Positions 11,448-22,857 of a DNA stretch of 64,000 nt are shown here, piece by piece. The position numbers and the translations under genes are program-made. The notes below the pieces were generated by a model. It was not told where the DNA came from and did no database searches. It saw only the letters and a program-made list of their open reading frames with translations. The stretch's first letter is position 1. Each line of letters opens with the position of its first letter. Source of the DNA: Nematopogon swammerdamellus (Eukaryota > Arthropoda > Insecta > Lepidoptera > Adelidae); assembly GCA_946902875.1 (NCBI GenBank), contig OX336345.1:7843395-7907394 (forward strand), in the 5' to 3' direction.

Positions 11448-12600
11448 ACCATAAACCGTGGGGGGAGAGGTCCGAGGCCGAGCTACACAGCACAGTTCGC
11501 CTACAGAATACACACCCAAAAACAAAGCAATAACTAAATGCCAGCACAATGTCACATCTAAGAATAAGTACAAGTAGATACTAAAAGTATCATCAACATC
11601 ATTTAAGATAAATGCATACCTATTAGTTTACACATCGGTTTCGCCCATACGTCATCATCCATTGGTTCCGCCCGCGCGCCTCGTCCTTTATTTTATTTGC
11701 AGGGACTCCATGGGACGCCCGTGCCTAGAGCAACTCCCATGTGTGGACCCGAGTTCGGAGTCCTCGCAAGAGGCGGGCCATATTATATCAAATTACAACC
11801 TGCTCTCATCCAAAGCCAATGGCGGATCCAATGAGACGTAGGATCATCTAAAAATTTCCATCAAGTTTCATAAAACATTTTTGTAATCCATTCGACTTTC
11901 AAAGAAAAAGAAAACAATTCTGATAGTATACATGTATATACCTATGTCTGAATCTATCGAATTGGGAAGTTATCGATGTAAATACGTTTGTCCACATTTG
12001 CTTATTTTGTAAAATGGGAAAGAAAGAGAGATAATTTCACCCTACAACTGAAATTGGGGGGCGAGAAGCTTTTACATGACCGCCCCCTTATTTCCCACTC
12101 ATGAATCCAGACGCCCCTGCCATGGCCGACAAAGAAGGGCCTCCCCGCAGAGAATCTTGAGTCTCGAGTCCGCTTTGAGCTCGACGTTCCGCCGACGAAC
12201 GCCGCGCCGCTCCACCAGTGCGGGTCAAACTTTTTGAAAAACTACGGTCTACAAAGGGAGTCCTTTCACGGGACAAGTTATTTGGGATTTAGTTTTCGGG
12301 CACCTGATATGTACTTGTACATACAACTATCTATGCAGTAGATTCTACCGCATTCTCGTTTTGTCGATGGAAAGTCTTTCTAAATCTGAAGCAGGGATAA
12401 TTACACTGATATAGTATATGCTGTGCGAATGGGACACATTTTTTATAATAAATAAATGGTAAATTTAGGTTTGTAACGTTTATATACCAATAAACAGGTA
12501 TTTTATATACCAAACAACGAGAATTCTCGATGGTTTGCAAGTACATACTGTAAAATAAACACGTAAGTATGAAACATTTATTTTAACAGCAACAATTATT
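11448..12600. other. Unassigned; one acceptor-like open segment
   Basis: At 11689-11702 TTTATTTTATTTGCAG precedes about 140 bp open in one frame (11703-11840). A GC-rich patch at 12090-12240 is open on the minus strand. Neither has a recognisable domain or a paired splice site. Confidence 0.3.
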
Positions 12601-12647
12601 TGTCAACTTTATTTGTGCAATAAAGTTTTTTTTTCATTTCATTTCAA
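12601..12647 (+). repeat. LINE-like 3' end with TTTCA tail
   Basis: GTGCAATAAAGTTTTTTTTTCATTTCATTTCA: an AATAAAG signal followed by pentanucleotide copies, abutting a SINE 3' fragment. Confidence 0.5.
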
Positions 12648-12719
12648 TGTGTTATGGGCTGACATCACGGATGTTGTAGGTGATGTAGCCAACCGTGTCA
12701 GTTTCCATATAAAAAAAAA
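12648..12719 (+). repeat. SINE family A 3' end
   Basis: GTTATGGGCTGACATCACGG to CAGTTTCCATATAAAAAAAA. Confidence 0.8.
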
Positions 12720-13150
12720 TATTTATAGTGCCAGTACATTTTTCTTACCATATTCCAGCCATATTCACATTATTTTGTGCACGCTCCCCACCCACTCAAG
12801 CCCAGGGCAAACTCTATAATTAAGTGCATACGTTTCCCATCACGACCATATCCACCTTGCACCCCGGTTTTTTGTCCCCATCCTCTACAACCTGAGCAAC
12901 GCAAACAAAAATTAATACTATTAGTTTATATGCTAAAAAAACTTCACACTTAATTTGGCCTATTATTAAAGAATAAAGAACTCGTTAATTGTAAACTTAA
13001 ACAGCCACCCAAGGGATCGGCTTTATACCTGCCCGCTGGAGATTCCACCTTGAGAAAACCGTCTAAACTTTATATGGACTACTATACAGTATTATACTGA
13101 GAACAAACAAATAAATTGAGTGAAACTCCGTGTTTGAAACTCCGTTTTGT
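12720..13150. other. Unassigned AT-rich sequence
   Basis: Nothing identifiable. Confidence 0.4.
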
Positions 13151-13478
13151 ACCGTGTGGGGCCGGTACTTCAAAAGAATAGCCCCACTGCATCTCTCCCC
13201 GTGTATGTCGTAAAAGGCGACTAAGGGATATGACTCCCTTCTTATATTACTAGGTGGTAGGGTTTAACCCGCCCGGGTTGGTACCACCGCACTGAATGAA
13301 ACGTCGGTCGAAACGACTATGTAAATAGTTTGTGTTTTCCGTCCAGTTCAGTGTAGCCGGCACGACCGAAGGGATACACTGACGTGGCACCAAGTTCACC
13401 CGGTGTTATGGGCTGACATCACGGATGTTGTAGGTGATGTAGCCAACCGTGTCAGTTTCAATAAAAAAAAAAAAAAAA
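13151..13478 (+). repeat. Chimeric SINE: family B head on family A body
   Basis: The first about 90 bp (GTGTGGGGCCGGTACTT ... GTCGTAAAAGGCGACTAAGG) are the family B 5' part. After GATATGACTCCCTTCTTATA the sequence switches to the family A central block (TTACTAGGTGGTAGGG) and continues to the family A 3' end with 17 A residues. The same switch, after GATATGACTGCCTTCTT, occurs at 62158-62446, so this chimera is likely a subfamily and not a chance insertion. Confidence 0.8.
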
Positions 13479-15603
13479 CTACAAAAATCATGCATTCATT
13501 CAAAATATCACGACGAAAAAGCTCAATAGGCAAAAACGATTTTATATAAAGAATTGACATTAGAAGTTCATTCCTACGAGTCCTATTTAGGATTGGAGTT
13601 CTCAATAACAATAAATTAAATAACATCATTAAGCAAGTAGACAATCAAGTCGTTTGTTTCTCCCCGCTGTGAGTATTTATATAGCATTGTTCCAAAATAT
13701 TTTACTCCATCTCAAGCACCATACATTTAGTCGAGATTATCTAATTTTAACAAATAGATTAAATAATTTACATCGGCAGCGTTGGTGGGCTCTGTGCGCT
13801 CGTTCCAGTCCGATTCCCCCCAATAACTACTGAGTGCACAAAAGGGCACAGATTTACATATAACAGATCTGATAAAAAAAAAACGCGCCGACCACACACT
13901 GGTGTCTGGTGCTTGTACATAAATTTACTTTAATTTATTTCGTTGTGCTCGCAGACAAACCTTGCCAACAAAACTGTCGGGTATGGAGATAAAGCTGCGA
14001 ACATTTTTGCTAGTCTTTCTTTTGCGTAAAATGATAGCCAATAAATGAAACATTTTGATGTTGATTTCATATTACAAGCAGAGTTCAATGAACTTTTTCA
14101 CCTCCTTCAACGTGTTGTATACCTCACTACTGGAAATTATGTAGGCAGTCTTCCCAAAGCGCCTCTATCCTGAGCGAACCGAAATCACAAGCGGCGGGGT
14201 TTTCGGTATGGTGGATATTTAGGTCGACACGCCAGCCATCCAAACTTAAGTATCTTATCGTAAGAGAAAATATTACGCCCTGTCTGGGTTCGTGGGTTTG
14301 GGAGTTGTGGAAGAACACATGACTTGAGGACGCTAAAAGTTAAATTTCAAGAAGCAAATCAGACGGACATACCTCCGTCTGATTTGTTTGCTGCTAATAC
14401 CAAATTAATTATGCTATACAGGAATACTACTCCGTTTTACAAAGTTTTATTTCTCATAATGAATAGCTGGCGTAGAGGTTCATAATAAGCCATAAACGAT
14501 TCCATCGAGTTATCAACTAAGAAATATATTTTAGTTATGTTAATTCAAAACTGTAAACTCTTCGATCAAAGTACTATACCCGTACCATGATAATATAAGT
14601 ATCGAAACTTCTAAGTGAATCATCTGAGTGGGCTACCTTTTCGTCACATGTTTATTTATAATTGGTTAAATTGTTTTGAACTGTTTCTGTAATTTTATGA
14701 AGTATAAAAATTTCTTTCTTACATCAATCCCTACAGATCACAGAGCATGGATTTTCGGCTGAGCTACAAATCTTACAAACAAACAATATGATATTGTATA
14801 GATGCTGTCATCGAGGTCTATAAACCTTAAACAAGACCATCAAGCTACCAACAAAAAGAAATAGTGTCATGTTTTTGGACTCTGCAATCACATGGAACAA
14901 AATTCGGGCTCGGGCAGTAGAAGTTCCAAACGGCTTTATAATTATAGAGCTTGCGCTGTCTCGATGGTATCTGAAGGTAACTGTGCCGGCCTGCCGTTGT
15001 GGGATGCTTAATTATCGGCCACGGAACACTTGTTATTTGTGCTGCATTTGCATACTTGAGCCGCGGCGACTGCTGAGTGGTCAACACAATAAATGTCAAA
15101 ACTAGTTGAAGAAGAATATGAAAAATTGATAAAATGGGCGTCGTCTAATTTAGTAACACACCTTTTGAAGATCCCCAAGTTATAAGTAATAGTTCCCTAT
15201 TCACACTCACCGGAAGAAAATTTCCTATTTTCGCCATACGACAAAGGAACGATTTTGAAAAGCGAAGTGTTCTATTTAATTTTTTTGAGGGTGTGGCGGA
15301 TACGGATGAGTGCAGGAAGGATGAGGGAAAGCGATTCATCGAAGTATTTTTTGTATTTCAGTTATTCACGGTAGTACCTATAAAACAGGCTAAGGGAACC
15401 GATTGTTCGCCTGTGGCGCAATGATTCAAGTCCCTGAGCTTTGGATCACAAAGAGAAATGGGGCAGCGCTGGATTGGGATTGGACTCTCCAAGGACGTCA
15501 ACAATTAAAGGGGGCTTATATTAGGAAATTAATCCATACCGATTTAAAAAATATATTTCAAGACTTTTAACAAAATACCATTGCTTTCTATATCTAGCTA
15601 ATA
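13479..15603. other. Unassigned sequence with one hairpin
   Basis: No gene. A stem-loop at about 14356-14391 has the arms GCAAATCAGACGGA and TCCGTCTGATTTGT. Open frames at 14845-15105 overlap on both strands and have no domain. Confidence 0.4.
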
Positions 15604-15936
15604 TATCAAGTATACCAGTAGATACATACCACACGCTTTATCCCGACAATCGGGGTGAGCAGAGTGATCTGTGTTATGCTGCAAGGACTCTTGTAAATTA
15701 CAGCACAACACCAAACACCACGAATAGCAAAGATTTCGAACAAGATAACTATTAAGCAGCCAGTAAGGCACGAAGACCCATCTGCTGCATGACTCGGTGG
15801 AAGGACCGTGCCAGGTGGCTACCCTGCGGTCCTTTAGCACGGCATCATTTCCTTATCCCTTAGTCGCCTTTTACGATATGCACGGGGAGAGATGCAGTGA
15901 GTATATTATTTTTAAGTAGGTACCGGCTTCACACGG
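15604..15936 (-). repeat. SINE family B, near full length
   Basis: Minus-strand order: CCGTGTGAAGCCGGTACC, an A/T stretch, then CACTGCATCTCTCCCCGTGC, GTCGCCTTTT complement, the CATGCAGCAGATGGG segment, the TGTTGTGCTGTAATTTAC segment, and CGATTGTCGGGATAAAGCGTG with a short TATG-like tail. Best template for family B here, with 55028-55346. Confidence 0.8.
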
Positions 15937-16191
15937 TATATACAGAATGTAATAAAATTATTCTATTGCCTTTCAGGGGGTTGTTCTGTAGCTCAAACTG
16001 AACTACTTTTTTTACGACTTTTTGAAAATCCACTTTCTCCATAAATTTTGAGGTCACGATTTTTGAAAATGTATGAAAAAACATCTTTTTTCCAATTTTG
16101 TCACAGTTTTTTCTACGAATCGACTTACGTATTTTCCGATACTGATTAACCCCCTTAAAGGCTATAGATTAATTTAATTACACCCTGTATA
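15937..16191. mobile_element. MITE, Tc1/mariner-like (TA-flanked)
   Basis: Imperfect terminal inverted repeats of about 45 bp: TACAGAATGTAATAAAATTA at the left and, inverted, TACAGGGTGTAATTAAATTA at the right. Both continue through CTAT(T/A)GCCTTT and a GGGGGTTA-like run. TA occurs at both ends. No transposase frame. It abuts the 5' end of the family B SINE. Confidence 0.6.
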
Positions 16192-17371
16192 TAGAAATTC
16201 ACAGCTTCGAAAAGCCAAAATACAAATAATTTCCATTAAATGCATCTATTCAAATTCATTGACAACCTATCAACTCTATTCGTGTGAATAAAGTCACGAT
16301 AGCGTTGCATCCATTCAGCCGCTGATTACCATCAGGCAGCTCAGCGCGAGATAGTTTTTATAATTACTCCATAACTCTTCCATTTTTCACCCGAGGGTGA
16401 CAAGAGAAAGGTGTTTACTTGAAGACGAATGTCCCCACTAATATCTTCGTACTAACTGAAGACGCATTTATTAACCGGTGTAACGTGAAATTCTTCGTTC
16501 CCAAATCCTCTCGCCTCGAGCGCTCAACGTTGTTACAAAAAATCGGTTCGTCTTGAATTATTGCCCGCTTAAGCATCTCAATATTTTTGGATACGTCTGC
16601 TTTAATTCTTTCATTTGGTTGTTCATTAATTATAACAACATAGTATTGTAGTATATTGGTCCTTCATTAATTATTGAAATTTATGATTATAGCATATTCA
16701 GTAATGTTTTGTTTAAGAAACGAATTGGTAAATTGTTCTCAACATTATTAACGTTTGAAATGAAAATTGTAATTTATCTTTAAGATTGTGTTTCGTTTAA
16801 TTCTTATGCGGAATTTCCATAAATATCGTGAAAATAAAAAAAAAAACTGGCATAATGCAAATTAAATATTCAACGTAATAAGCACGGCCTTCTCTATATT
16901 GTTCTAAAACTCTACCACTTAAACATATATGTATTGTTCACTCTATCTATCCCCCACCAATGGCACGATGTTCTTGTCAATATCCACACCTTCGTCTAGA
17001 AACACCGGAAACAACCATGTTGAGTCTGTGCGCTAATTCAGCCATTGTGCGTTGACGCACAGCGAACAGATGCGCCAACATTAAATCATGCCAGATTACT
17101 TTCACCAAGAAAGGAGACATCATCGTTAGCTCAGACGCTTCGCTCGGCAACAAATCATCTCGGAAAGGATTACATCTTGCATATTGTTTGAGCTTTGTAT
17201 AGATGAAACAAGTTATAAAATATCTAGCAACTTGTTATGGAAAAGATTAACAGTGGTTACGTAGTCCCATTTAGCATTTGATGTGTTGCAGTGGAGAGTG
17301 GAAGAGGCTATTTATCATGGTGCTGGTTGGTGAAACACAGAATAGATGTTAATACCTATTAATAAACAATT
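16192..17371. other. Unassigned sequence
   Basis: No exon or repeat that I can assign. Confidence 0.4.
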
Positions 17372-17461
17372 CTTTTTTTTTTTATAGAAAGCGTGACATT
17401 TGGCGCCGAGCCACGCATAAGGTGTCTAACGACGCCCATGGGCATTCGGTCGCACGCGACA
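17372..17461 (-). repeat. SINE family D, 3' fragment
   Basis: Poly-T, then TTTGGCGCCGAGCCACGC, GTGTCTAACGACGCCCATGG and GCATTCGGTCGCACGCGA. Same family as 41816-41948(-) and 46295-46432(+). Confidence 0.7.
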
Positions 17462-17639
17462 ATTCTGTTGATCCTTGTGGTTTAAACTTGTGAAGGTGTA
17501 GGTATACCTACCTGATATATTATACAGTAAAATTGTTAATCTTGCTCTCAAGCTGTGTTTTCGATAGACTGTGTAGGTGATGTTATTATGTGGATAGGCA
17601 CTAAATACTTGTAATATCTAATGTTTAGGAAAAAAAAAC

Positions 17640-17730
17640 ACGATGCCAAGTTTCTTGCCGGTTCTTCTGCGTGGGTGTACTCTAACCGAATAGAATAAAT
17701 TGTGAAAAGTTCGAGTGCAGTCTTACTGCT
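17640..17730 (+). repeat. Retroelement 3' end, TTTCTTGCCGGTTCTTCT type
   Basis: The motif AGTTTCTTGCCGGTTCTTCT recurs at 24660-24740 and, inverted, at 63255-63315. The following AATTGTGAAAAGTTCGAGTG recurs at 35020-35078. Confidence 0.6.
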
Positions 17731-18061
17731 ATAATAATAAACAATAAACGATGAAATTCATCTACTATATTTATGTAAGTAAAATTACCTAATGGTCGCT
17801 GATAAATTACTCGTAGGGTAGCAAGATTGAAGAAAAAATTTAAGAAAGATTGACGAAAGAAAGGAACTAGTAAAAAAACGTGCATAAACAATTGAATAAA
17901 TGCTGCTTGTATGTAAATGCTCTTCTTCATTAATTATTATTTAAAAAATTATTTCATGAGGACCTAAATGACGTAATTGGAAAAAGCAAGACCAATTATT
18001 TCCTGTTATATATAACAACATTAATATGATCAATAATATTATATTATGTCTATTCCATAAA

Positions 18062-18366
18062 CTAGTTTTTGCCCGCGTCTTCGCTCGCGTTAGAGTCGAT
18101 TTAACAAAACCGATTTAAACGCAACGCATTAAACGATCACTTCTCTTATATTCTCTCTGTCTCTCTCTGCCGTCCATACTATACTTTCTTTGATACTGCT
18201 CAGCCCTAAGGCTATTTAGATGGTATATAGCCTACAGCGATTCTGACGAACTACTCTTTCCATTGGTGCAAACCGCATCCAAATCGATTGAGTGGTTCCG
18301 GAGTTCACTTCAAACATACACACAGATACAACAGACACGTCCCCTTTTATTATAAGAAGTAGAGAT
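18062..18366 (-). repeat. S-type interspersed repeat, near complete
   Basis: Reverse orientation of the element at 7561-7874. It runs from CTAGTTTTTGCCCGCGTCTTC to CTTTTATTATAAGAAGTAGAG. Confidence 0.75.
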
Positions 18367-18369
18367 AGA

Positions 18370-18428
18370 GATATGCTCAAAAATGCTGCCAATATAATAA
18401 TTCTAATGGCAGCATTTTTGAGCATATC
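18370..18428. repeat. Perfect 22-bp stem, 15-nt loop hairpin
   Basis: Arms GATATGCTCAAAAATGCTGC+CA (18370-18391) and its exact complement (18407-18428). The size and pairing resemble a miRNA precursor, although a perfect stem at a repeat junction could equally be a recent inverted duplication. Confidence 0.8.
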
Positions 18429-18449
18429 TATATCCATCTATAAATTATT

Positions 18450-19080
18450 TATCTATACATATAATAAAATCGTAGAGGTAAGAAAGTCTGTACATTGAAT
18501 GTATTCGGAAAAAAACTAACCAGGGTGGCTTAAAACGAGATACTGAACATGTTAGAACAGTTTTTAAAATTTTTGTTTGTTTGTTTGTTTGTCTGTACGC
18601 GCATCACGCAAAAACCACTGAACGGAATTAGACGAAACTTTGTATAGTGGCAGTTTATATGCCGGGTTAACATAATACGTAAAAAAAAATAACAAAAAAT
18701 AAAAAAAAATTAACAATTATAAACATTATTGCGCGTTTAAAATCACGTAGTCCAAAGTACATAATTATATCTTGAGAACTGGCAGCAAATACAATTTGAA
18801 TAAAATATTCATTCGAAATTTAAAAACAAGTAGATACAACGAAAATGACAGTTCTTCTTTTTTATAACTTGAACACAATAGTCAATACATATCTATTCTT
18901 TCTATACATATCATAAAATCGTAAATGCAAAAATGTCTATTTGTACGCGCATCTCGCAAAAACCACTGAACGGAATTTGACGAAACTTTTTATAGTGACA
19001 GTGTATATCCCAGATGAATATAATAATTAAAAAATATAATAAAAATCACGTAATCCAAAGTAAAGGTAAAAAACAATTTT
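18450..19080 (+). repeat. Two copies of an AT-rich repeat
   Basis: CTATACATATAATAAAATCG, ACGCGCATCACGCAAAAACC, ACTGAACGGAATTAGACGAA and AAAATCACGTAGTCCAAAGTA occur in order at 18450-18760 and again at 18898-19070. A GTTT tetranucleotide run lies at 18572-18592 in the first copy only. The family opening resembles other ATAATAAAATCG repeats of Lepidoptera. Confidence 0.65.
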
Positions 19081-19254
19081 AAATGTCATGTTGACAACGG
19101 AGAACTGTCATCTCGACGTGAGCTGGCCGGTGACAAATTGTTTGATAAATAAAAATAATAATTGAAAGTCGAAGTTATGTCGCTGTCATTGCTGCAATAA
19201 AATTTATATATCTGTTGCCCGCGGCTTCGCTCGCGTGAAATTCGTATTAAAAAA

Positions 19255-19805
19255 AAAGAAAGTAAGTAACTAAAGGCGGTCCCGAAGGCGGATCTGCGCT
19301 CACGTAAACGATATTCTTTCTCGATGAAAGTAACTAAGGGCGAGGCGGAAGGTGGAGCTGAGTTAAGGAAGAAGAAAAACATTCTTGAAGAAAGTAAGTA
19401 ACTAAGGGCGAGGCCGAAGGCCGAGCCCTATTCTGGAAGACCATAAACCTTCTCGAAGAAAGTAAGTAACTATGGGCGAGGCCGCAGGCCGAGCTGCGTT
19501 CAGGAAGAAGCTAAACCATCTTGAAGAAAGTAAGTAACTAAGGTGAGGCCGAAGGCCGAGCTACGTTCGGATAATTGAAAAACCATCTCGAAGAAAGCAA
19601 GTAACTAAGGGCGAGGCCGAAGGCCGATCTGCGTTCAGGAAGAAGCTTAACCATCTGAAGAAAGTAAGCAACTAAGGCGAGGCCGAAGGCCGAGCTACGT
19701 TCTGACAAATGATAAACTATCTCGAAGAAAGCAAGTAACTAAGGGCGAGGCCGAAGGCCGAGCTGCGTTCAGGAAGAAGCTAAACCCTCTCGAATAAAGT
19801 TAATT
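19255..19805 (+). repeat. Tandem array, 65-68 bp units, about 8 copies
   Basis: Units share GAAGAAAGTAAGTAACTAAG, GGCGAGGCCGAAGGCCGAGC and TGCGTTCAGGAAGAAGC. GGCCGAAGGCC forms a small hairpin in most units. Alternate units differ (TACGTTCGGA vs TGCGTTCAGG), suggesting dimeric homogenisation. Dispersed relics lie at 20400-20495(-), 32106-32225(-) and 51330-51388(+). Confidence 0.8.
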
Positions 19806-19849
19806 AATATTAAGATTAAGTTAATTTAATTTAAATTTTATTATAAAGT

Positions 19850-20330
19850 CCACGCTTCTAACGGCAAATATACCGTGCATCCTAGAACCTCGCGGTTATT
19901 CCCGGCTGGATGTCAAGAGGCCCGATGCTATCACCTTAGTGCCATGGACTAAGGGTAGTTCTTTTATGTGGGACGCCACTTTTGTTCTCACATTGGCTCC
20001 AAGTCACGTTAGGACATCTTCAAGAGCGGCTGGCGCGGCCGAGGCTGGGGCGGAGAGCCTCAAACGCAGCAAATATAGAAATATAATTAAAGATTTCGAA
20101 TTTGTTGCGTTTGCGGTTGAAACCCTCGGTCCGTGGAGCAGTGAAGCCAAAAGAGGCTTGAGCTGGTTGACGCAACTGGTGTCCCGCCATCAAGGGCTTA
20201 TGTACTTCATTCAAAGGGTAAGCCTTGCCATCCAGCGGGGTAATGCCGCAAGTGCTCTAAGAACATTTTAAAATGCCCGTTTTGATAGTTATTTTAATGT
20301 TTGTTAGGTAGGTTTAATTCTTTAGTTATT
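19850..20330 (+). pseudogene. LINE polyprotein 3' end, 5' truncated
   Basis: An open frame at 19939-20271 ends in FVAFAVETLGPWSSEAK (about residues 52-68) and IQRGNAASALRTF at the C terminus. I recognise these as typical of the tail of a retroelement polyprotein found widely in invertebrates. No reverse transcriptase core is left. A matching fragment with FIQRVSCAIQRGNAESVLGTF is on the minus strand at 25700-25930, and a diverged relative lies at 39602-39735. The shared 3' UTR (GTTTGTTAGGTAGGTTTA, TTATTAATATTACTTTTTTA) shows that the first two are one family. Confidence 0.6.
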
Positions 20331-20606
20331 AATATTACTTTTTTATTTTTATGAAATAAATAGATTGAGTAAACGATATTATATTCTATAGAAGAAAGGA
20401 AGTCTTTAAGGGCGAGGCCCGAAGGCGGAAGAGGGTTTTTGGTTTACCTGAACGCAGCTCGGCCTTCGGCCTCGCCCTTAGTTACTTACATTCTTCTTTG
20501 GAATACGAATTTCACGCGAGCGGAGCCGCGGGCTCAGCTAGTCTGGGTATAAAATTGTAATAAACTGGATATAATACTTTCTGAATACAAAATATGTGTT
20601 TTACCC

Positions 20607-21251
20607 TGTTACGGGGGAAAATCCGCCGTACAATGACTTTCGTCTGCTGCTGTAAATTATTTAAAATAAGATTGTGTCTGGAGATTGTCAAATTTGACAT
20701 GCGCAAAGCGGACGACGGATGTCACTGACTTGAAAAACTAAGACGGACTATAAAAAGCTTCCGTAGAGAAATTGTAAATATAATTGCATCTAGGATGGAT
20801 AATCTAGCGATATAAGTTCAAGCGGCATCTCAACCGTGTACTGAGGCGAACTAGCAATGGTGAGTGGGGTTTATTTTGAATAAACATTATCTCTTTGTAA
20901 AAATATATGTAGGTACAATTTGTAATCCATGGCTTTAGGCATGGATTAGAAGGCAAAGATTCTTATTCATTCATTACAAAGCCTGCACATGTGTGTTAAC
21001 AGTGGTTATGATGTGCATTGAAACGCCGTAGGTTTTATGATAAAACTTGTGTTACATCAAACCTGTGTTTGATCGACAGTTCGCGGTCAGGAGGCTGTGT
21101 GCCGATTCCTGTGAAGTCTGCCTTCACCTAGACACCAGTGCACAGCGTAAACCCGTGTCACTCGAGCCGTTCCCGGGGAGGCGTCTGTAGGATCTGGTGA
21201 TGTCGCGGTCCACGTGTGCGGAGCCTCGACCAAGACTGTCTTGAGGCTCAC
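20607..21251 (+). repeat. 5' LTR, 3' truncated (645 of 1072 bp)
   Basis: Collinear with 22858-23502 at a constant offset of 2251 bp with no difference seen. It stops after GAGGCTCAC, where the full LTR continues with AGCTGAGTG. Confidence 0.9.
20749..20755 (+). promoter_or_regulatory. LTR TATA box
   Basis: TATAAAA about 140 bp into the LTR, repeated at 23000-23006 in the 3' LTR. Transcription would start about 30 bp downstream. This is the likely U3 promoter. Confidence 0.55.
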
Positions 21252-22106
21252 TTCCCGCTTCCCAGATCTGTAAACGGACATTGTTACATCTTAGTAGTAA
21301 CATGCTGTTTTACTAAATATTGTTTGATATTTCCTCTGCGTAAAGCTATAGCGCCGTCTATAATAAAACACCTGGAAAACAATGTATTCCTAGTACATGG
21401 TGTTCCGCGAACCATAATAATGGATAACGGTACACAATTCACTAGTCGCGCAATGAAAACTTTTCTGGAAAATTATAAAGTTCCACAAATCCACTTTACG
21501 GTCAACTATTCGCCGCAAGTAAATACTGTAGAGCGTTATAATCAAACGATTGAGACAGCGATATCTTCTTTCGTTGGTTCAGACCATAGACATTGGGACA
21601 AAAACCTGAACAAGATAAATTTCGCTATCAACAATTCAGTAAATGAAGCCACAGGTTTCACACCTGCCTTCTTAGTATTCGGGAGAGAACTTGTTCTAGA
21701 TGGTTCACTCTACTCCAAATCTAAAGATGGAGATGTACAAGAAACTTTTGCTCCTAGAGACTTGTATAGCGAAAACATAGGTAACTTAGCACACATTTTC
21801 GACAAAGTGCAGAAGAAACTTTACTTCGCACACAAAAAGAGCAAAAATAGGTATGATCTCAGACGTGCTGAGTTCGAATTTGATATTGGTGACATATGTT
21901 GGAAGAGAACTTTCAAACAAAGCGATGCTACGGCTCACTTTGCAGCAAAGCTTGCTGCAAAATACGAGAAATGTAAAATAATTGGAAAATTTTCTCCTTT
22001 AATTTATGGACTTTCAGATTTGAAAGGTAAACGGTTCGCAGGTCGTTGGCATATTAAAGACCTGAAACCTGAGACAACTGCAACTGCAGTACATTCTAGT
22101 ACGTAG
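21216..22106 (+). pseudogene. Gypsy integrase, N-terminally truncated
   Basis: The open frame continues from LTR sequence into integrase at LPRSVNGHCYILVV, so no native start exists. The rve core keeps DNGTQF, and 35 residues later the E of NTVERYN, the D-x35-E spacing of retroviral-type integrases. The first catalytic Asp, normally in the DxxGPLPRS region, and the zinc-binding N terminus lie in the deleted part. The C terminus ends GRWHIKDLKPE without a chromodomain. Integrase normally joins the cDNA ends to host DNA; this copy should be inactive. Confidence 0.85.
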
Positions 22107-22843
22107 GCATGTTATTATATTTACTGTTATTATACTAACACTATTATACATATTTTTTTTAATAATACTATCGGTGTAGTCAGAAGTTTATTTTTATTCT
22201 TATCACTCATCTACCTGTGCAATTCAGAAAACTTAATCTGGTCTTGCAACAAACCTAAATTAAAACTAGAAACACTTCCATCCAAGTCATATACTGGAAA
22301 AAAAATCATACTAAACAGCTAACATTCAGGAACATGAAACCCTAGGACATTTAATACACAGCTATTCACCACGCATTAGGAATTCGAGCGGTAGCAACTC
22401 GTTTAATAAGCCTTCAGCTAAAACTTTGCATTGTTAGTAATGTTTTAAACATTGTTTGCACCCTAGATATGCAAAGTTCTGATCGTGGTGCATAGGTGCA
22501 CTCTTGGTTCCGTACGATGCTGGAGTATGGAAATGGGAGAACGCGGTCAGGCAAAATTTCCTAATGTCGGGGATAATGAGCAGTATTAGGTGCCTAGTAC
22601 AAGTGGGGTGGGAGCGTTCTGGTCATAATGATGGCCAACCGCACCGTGTTGTAGGCCTCGTCAGTACATAAGCGACTGCGACGGCAGAATGGATGAGAAG
22701 TGTGAAAGAGAAGAACGAATGAGGAAGTATAGATGAGAGTATGAATGGAGCACCACACAAACACCAAGTTTCTGAAGTTGCTGACGTGGGTGAGTCTTCG
22801 CACGTCACAGTATTGAATTTTAACGGGGTTTAAATTCAAACCC
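22107..22843 (+). other. Gypsy element 3' untranslated region
   Basis: About 740 bp lie between the integrase stop and the polypurine tract. No envelope-like frame is seen on the plus strand. Minus-strand frames at 22594-22884 run through the LTR edge and are incidental. Confidence 0.6.
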
Positions 22844-22854
22844 GAGCGGAGGGG
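22844..22854 (+). promoter_or_regulatory. Polypurine tract
   Basis: GAGCGGAGGGG sits three bases before the 3' LTR, the expected plus-strand primer site for reverse transcription. Confidence 0.7.
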
Positions 22855-22857
22855 TAT

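Larger units (their letters stand above)
19214..20541. mobile_element. Composite block bounded by inverted S-type ends
   Basis: The left end GCCCGCGGCTTCGCTCGCGT plus GAAATTCGTATT (from 19219) is inverted at the right end (20506-20535, AATACGAATTTCACGCGAGC). Inside lie the 65-68 bp tandem array (19255-19805), a LINE 3' fragment (19850-20330) and an inverted relic of the array (20400-20495). The ends may be termini of one element or two oppositely oriented insertions. Confidence 0.5.
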
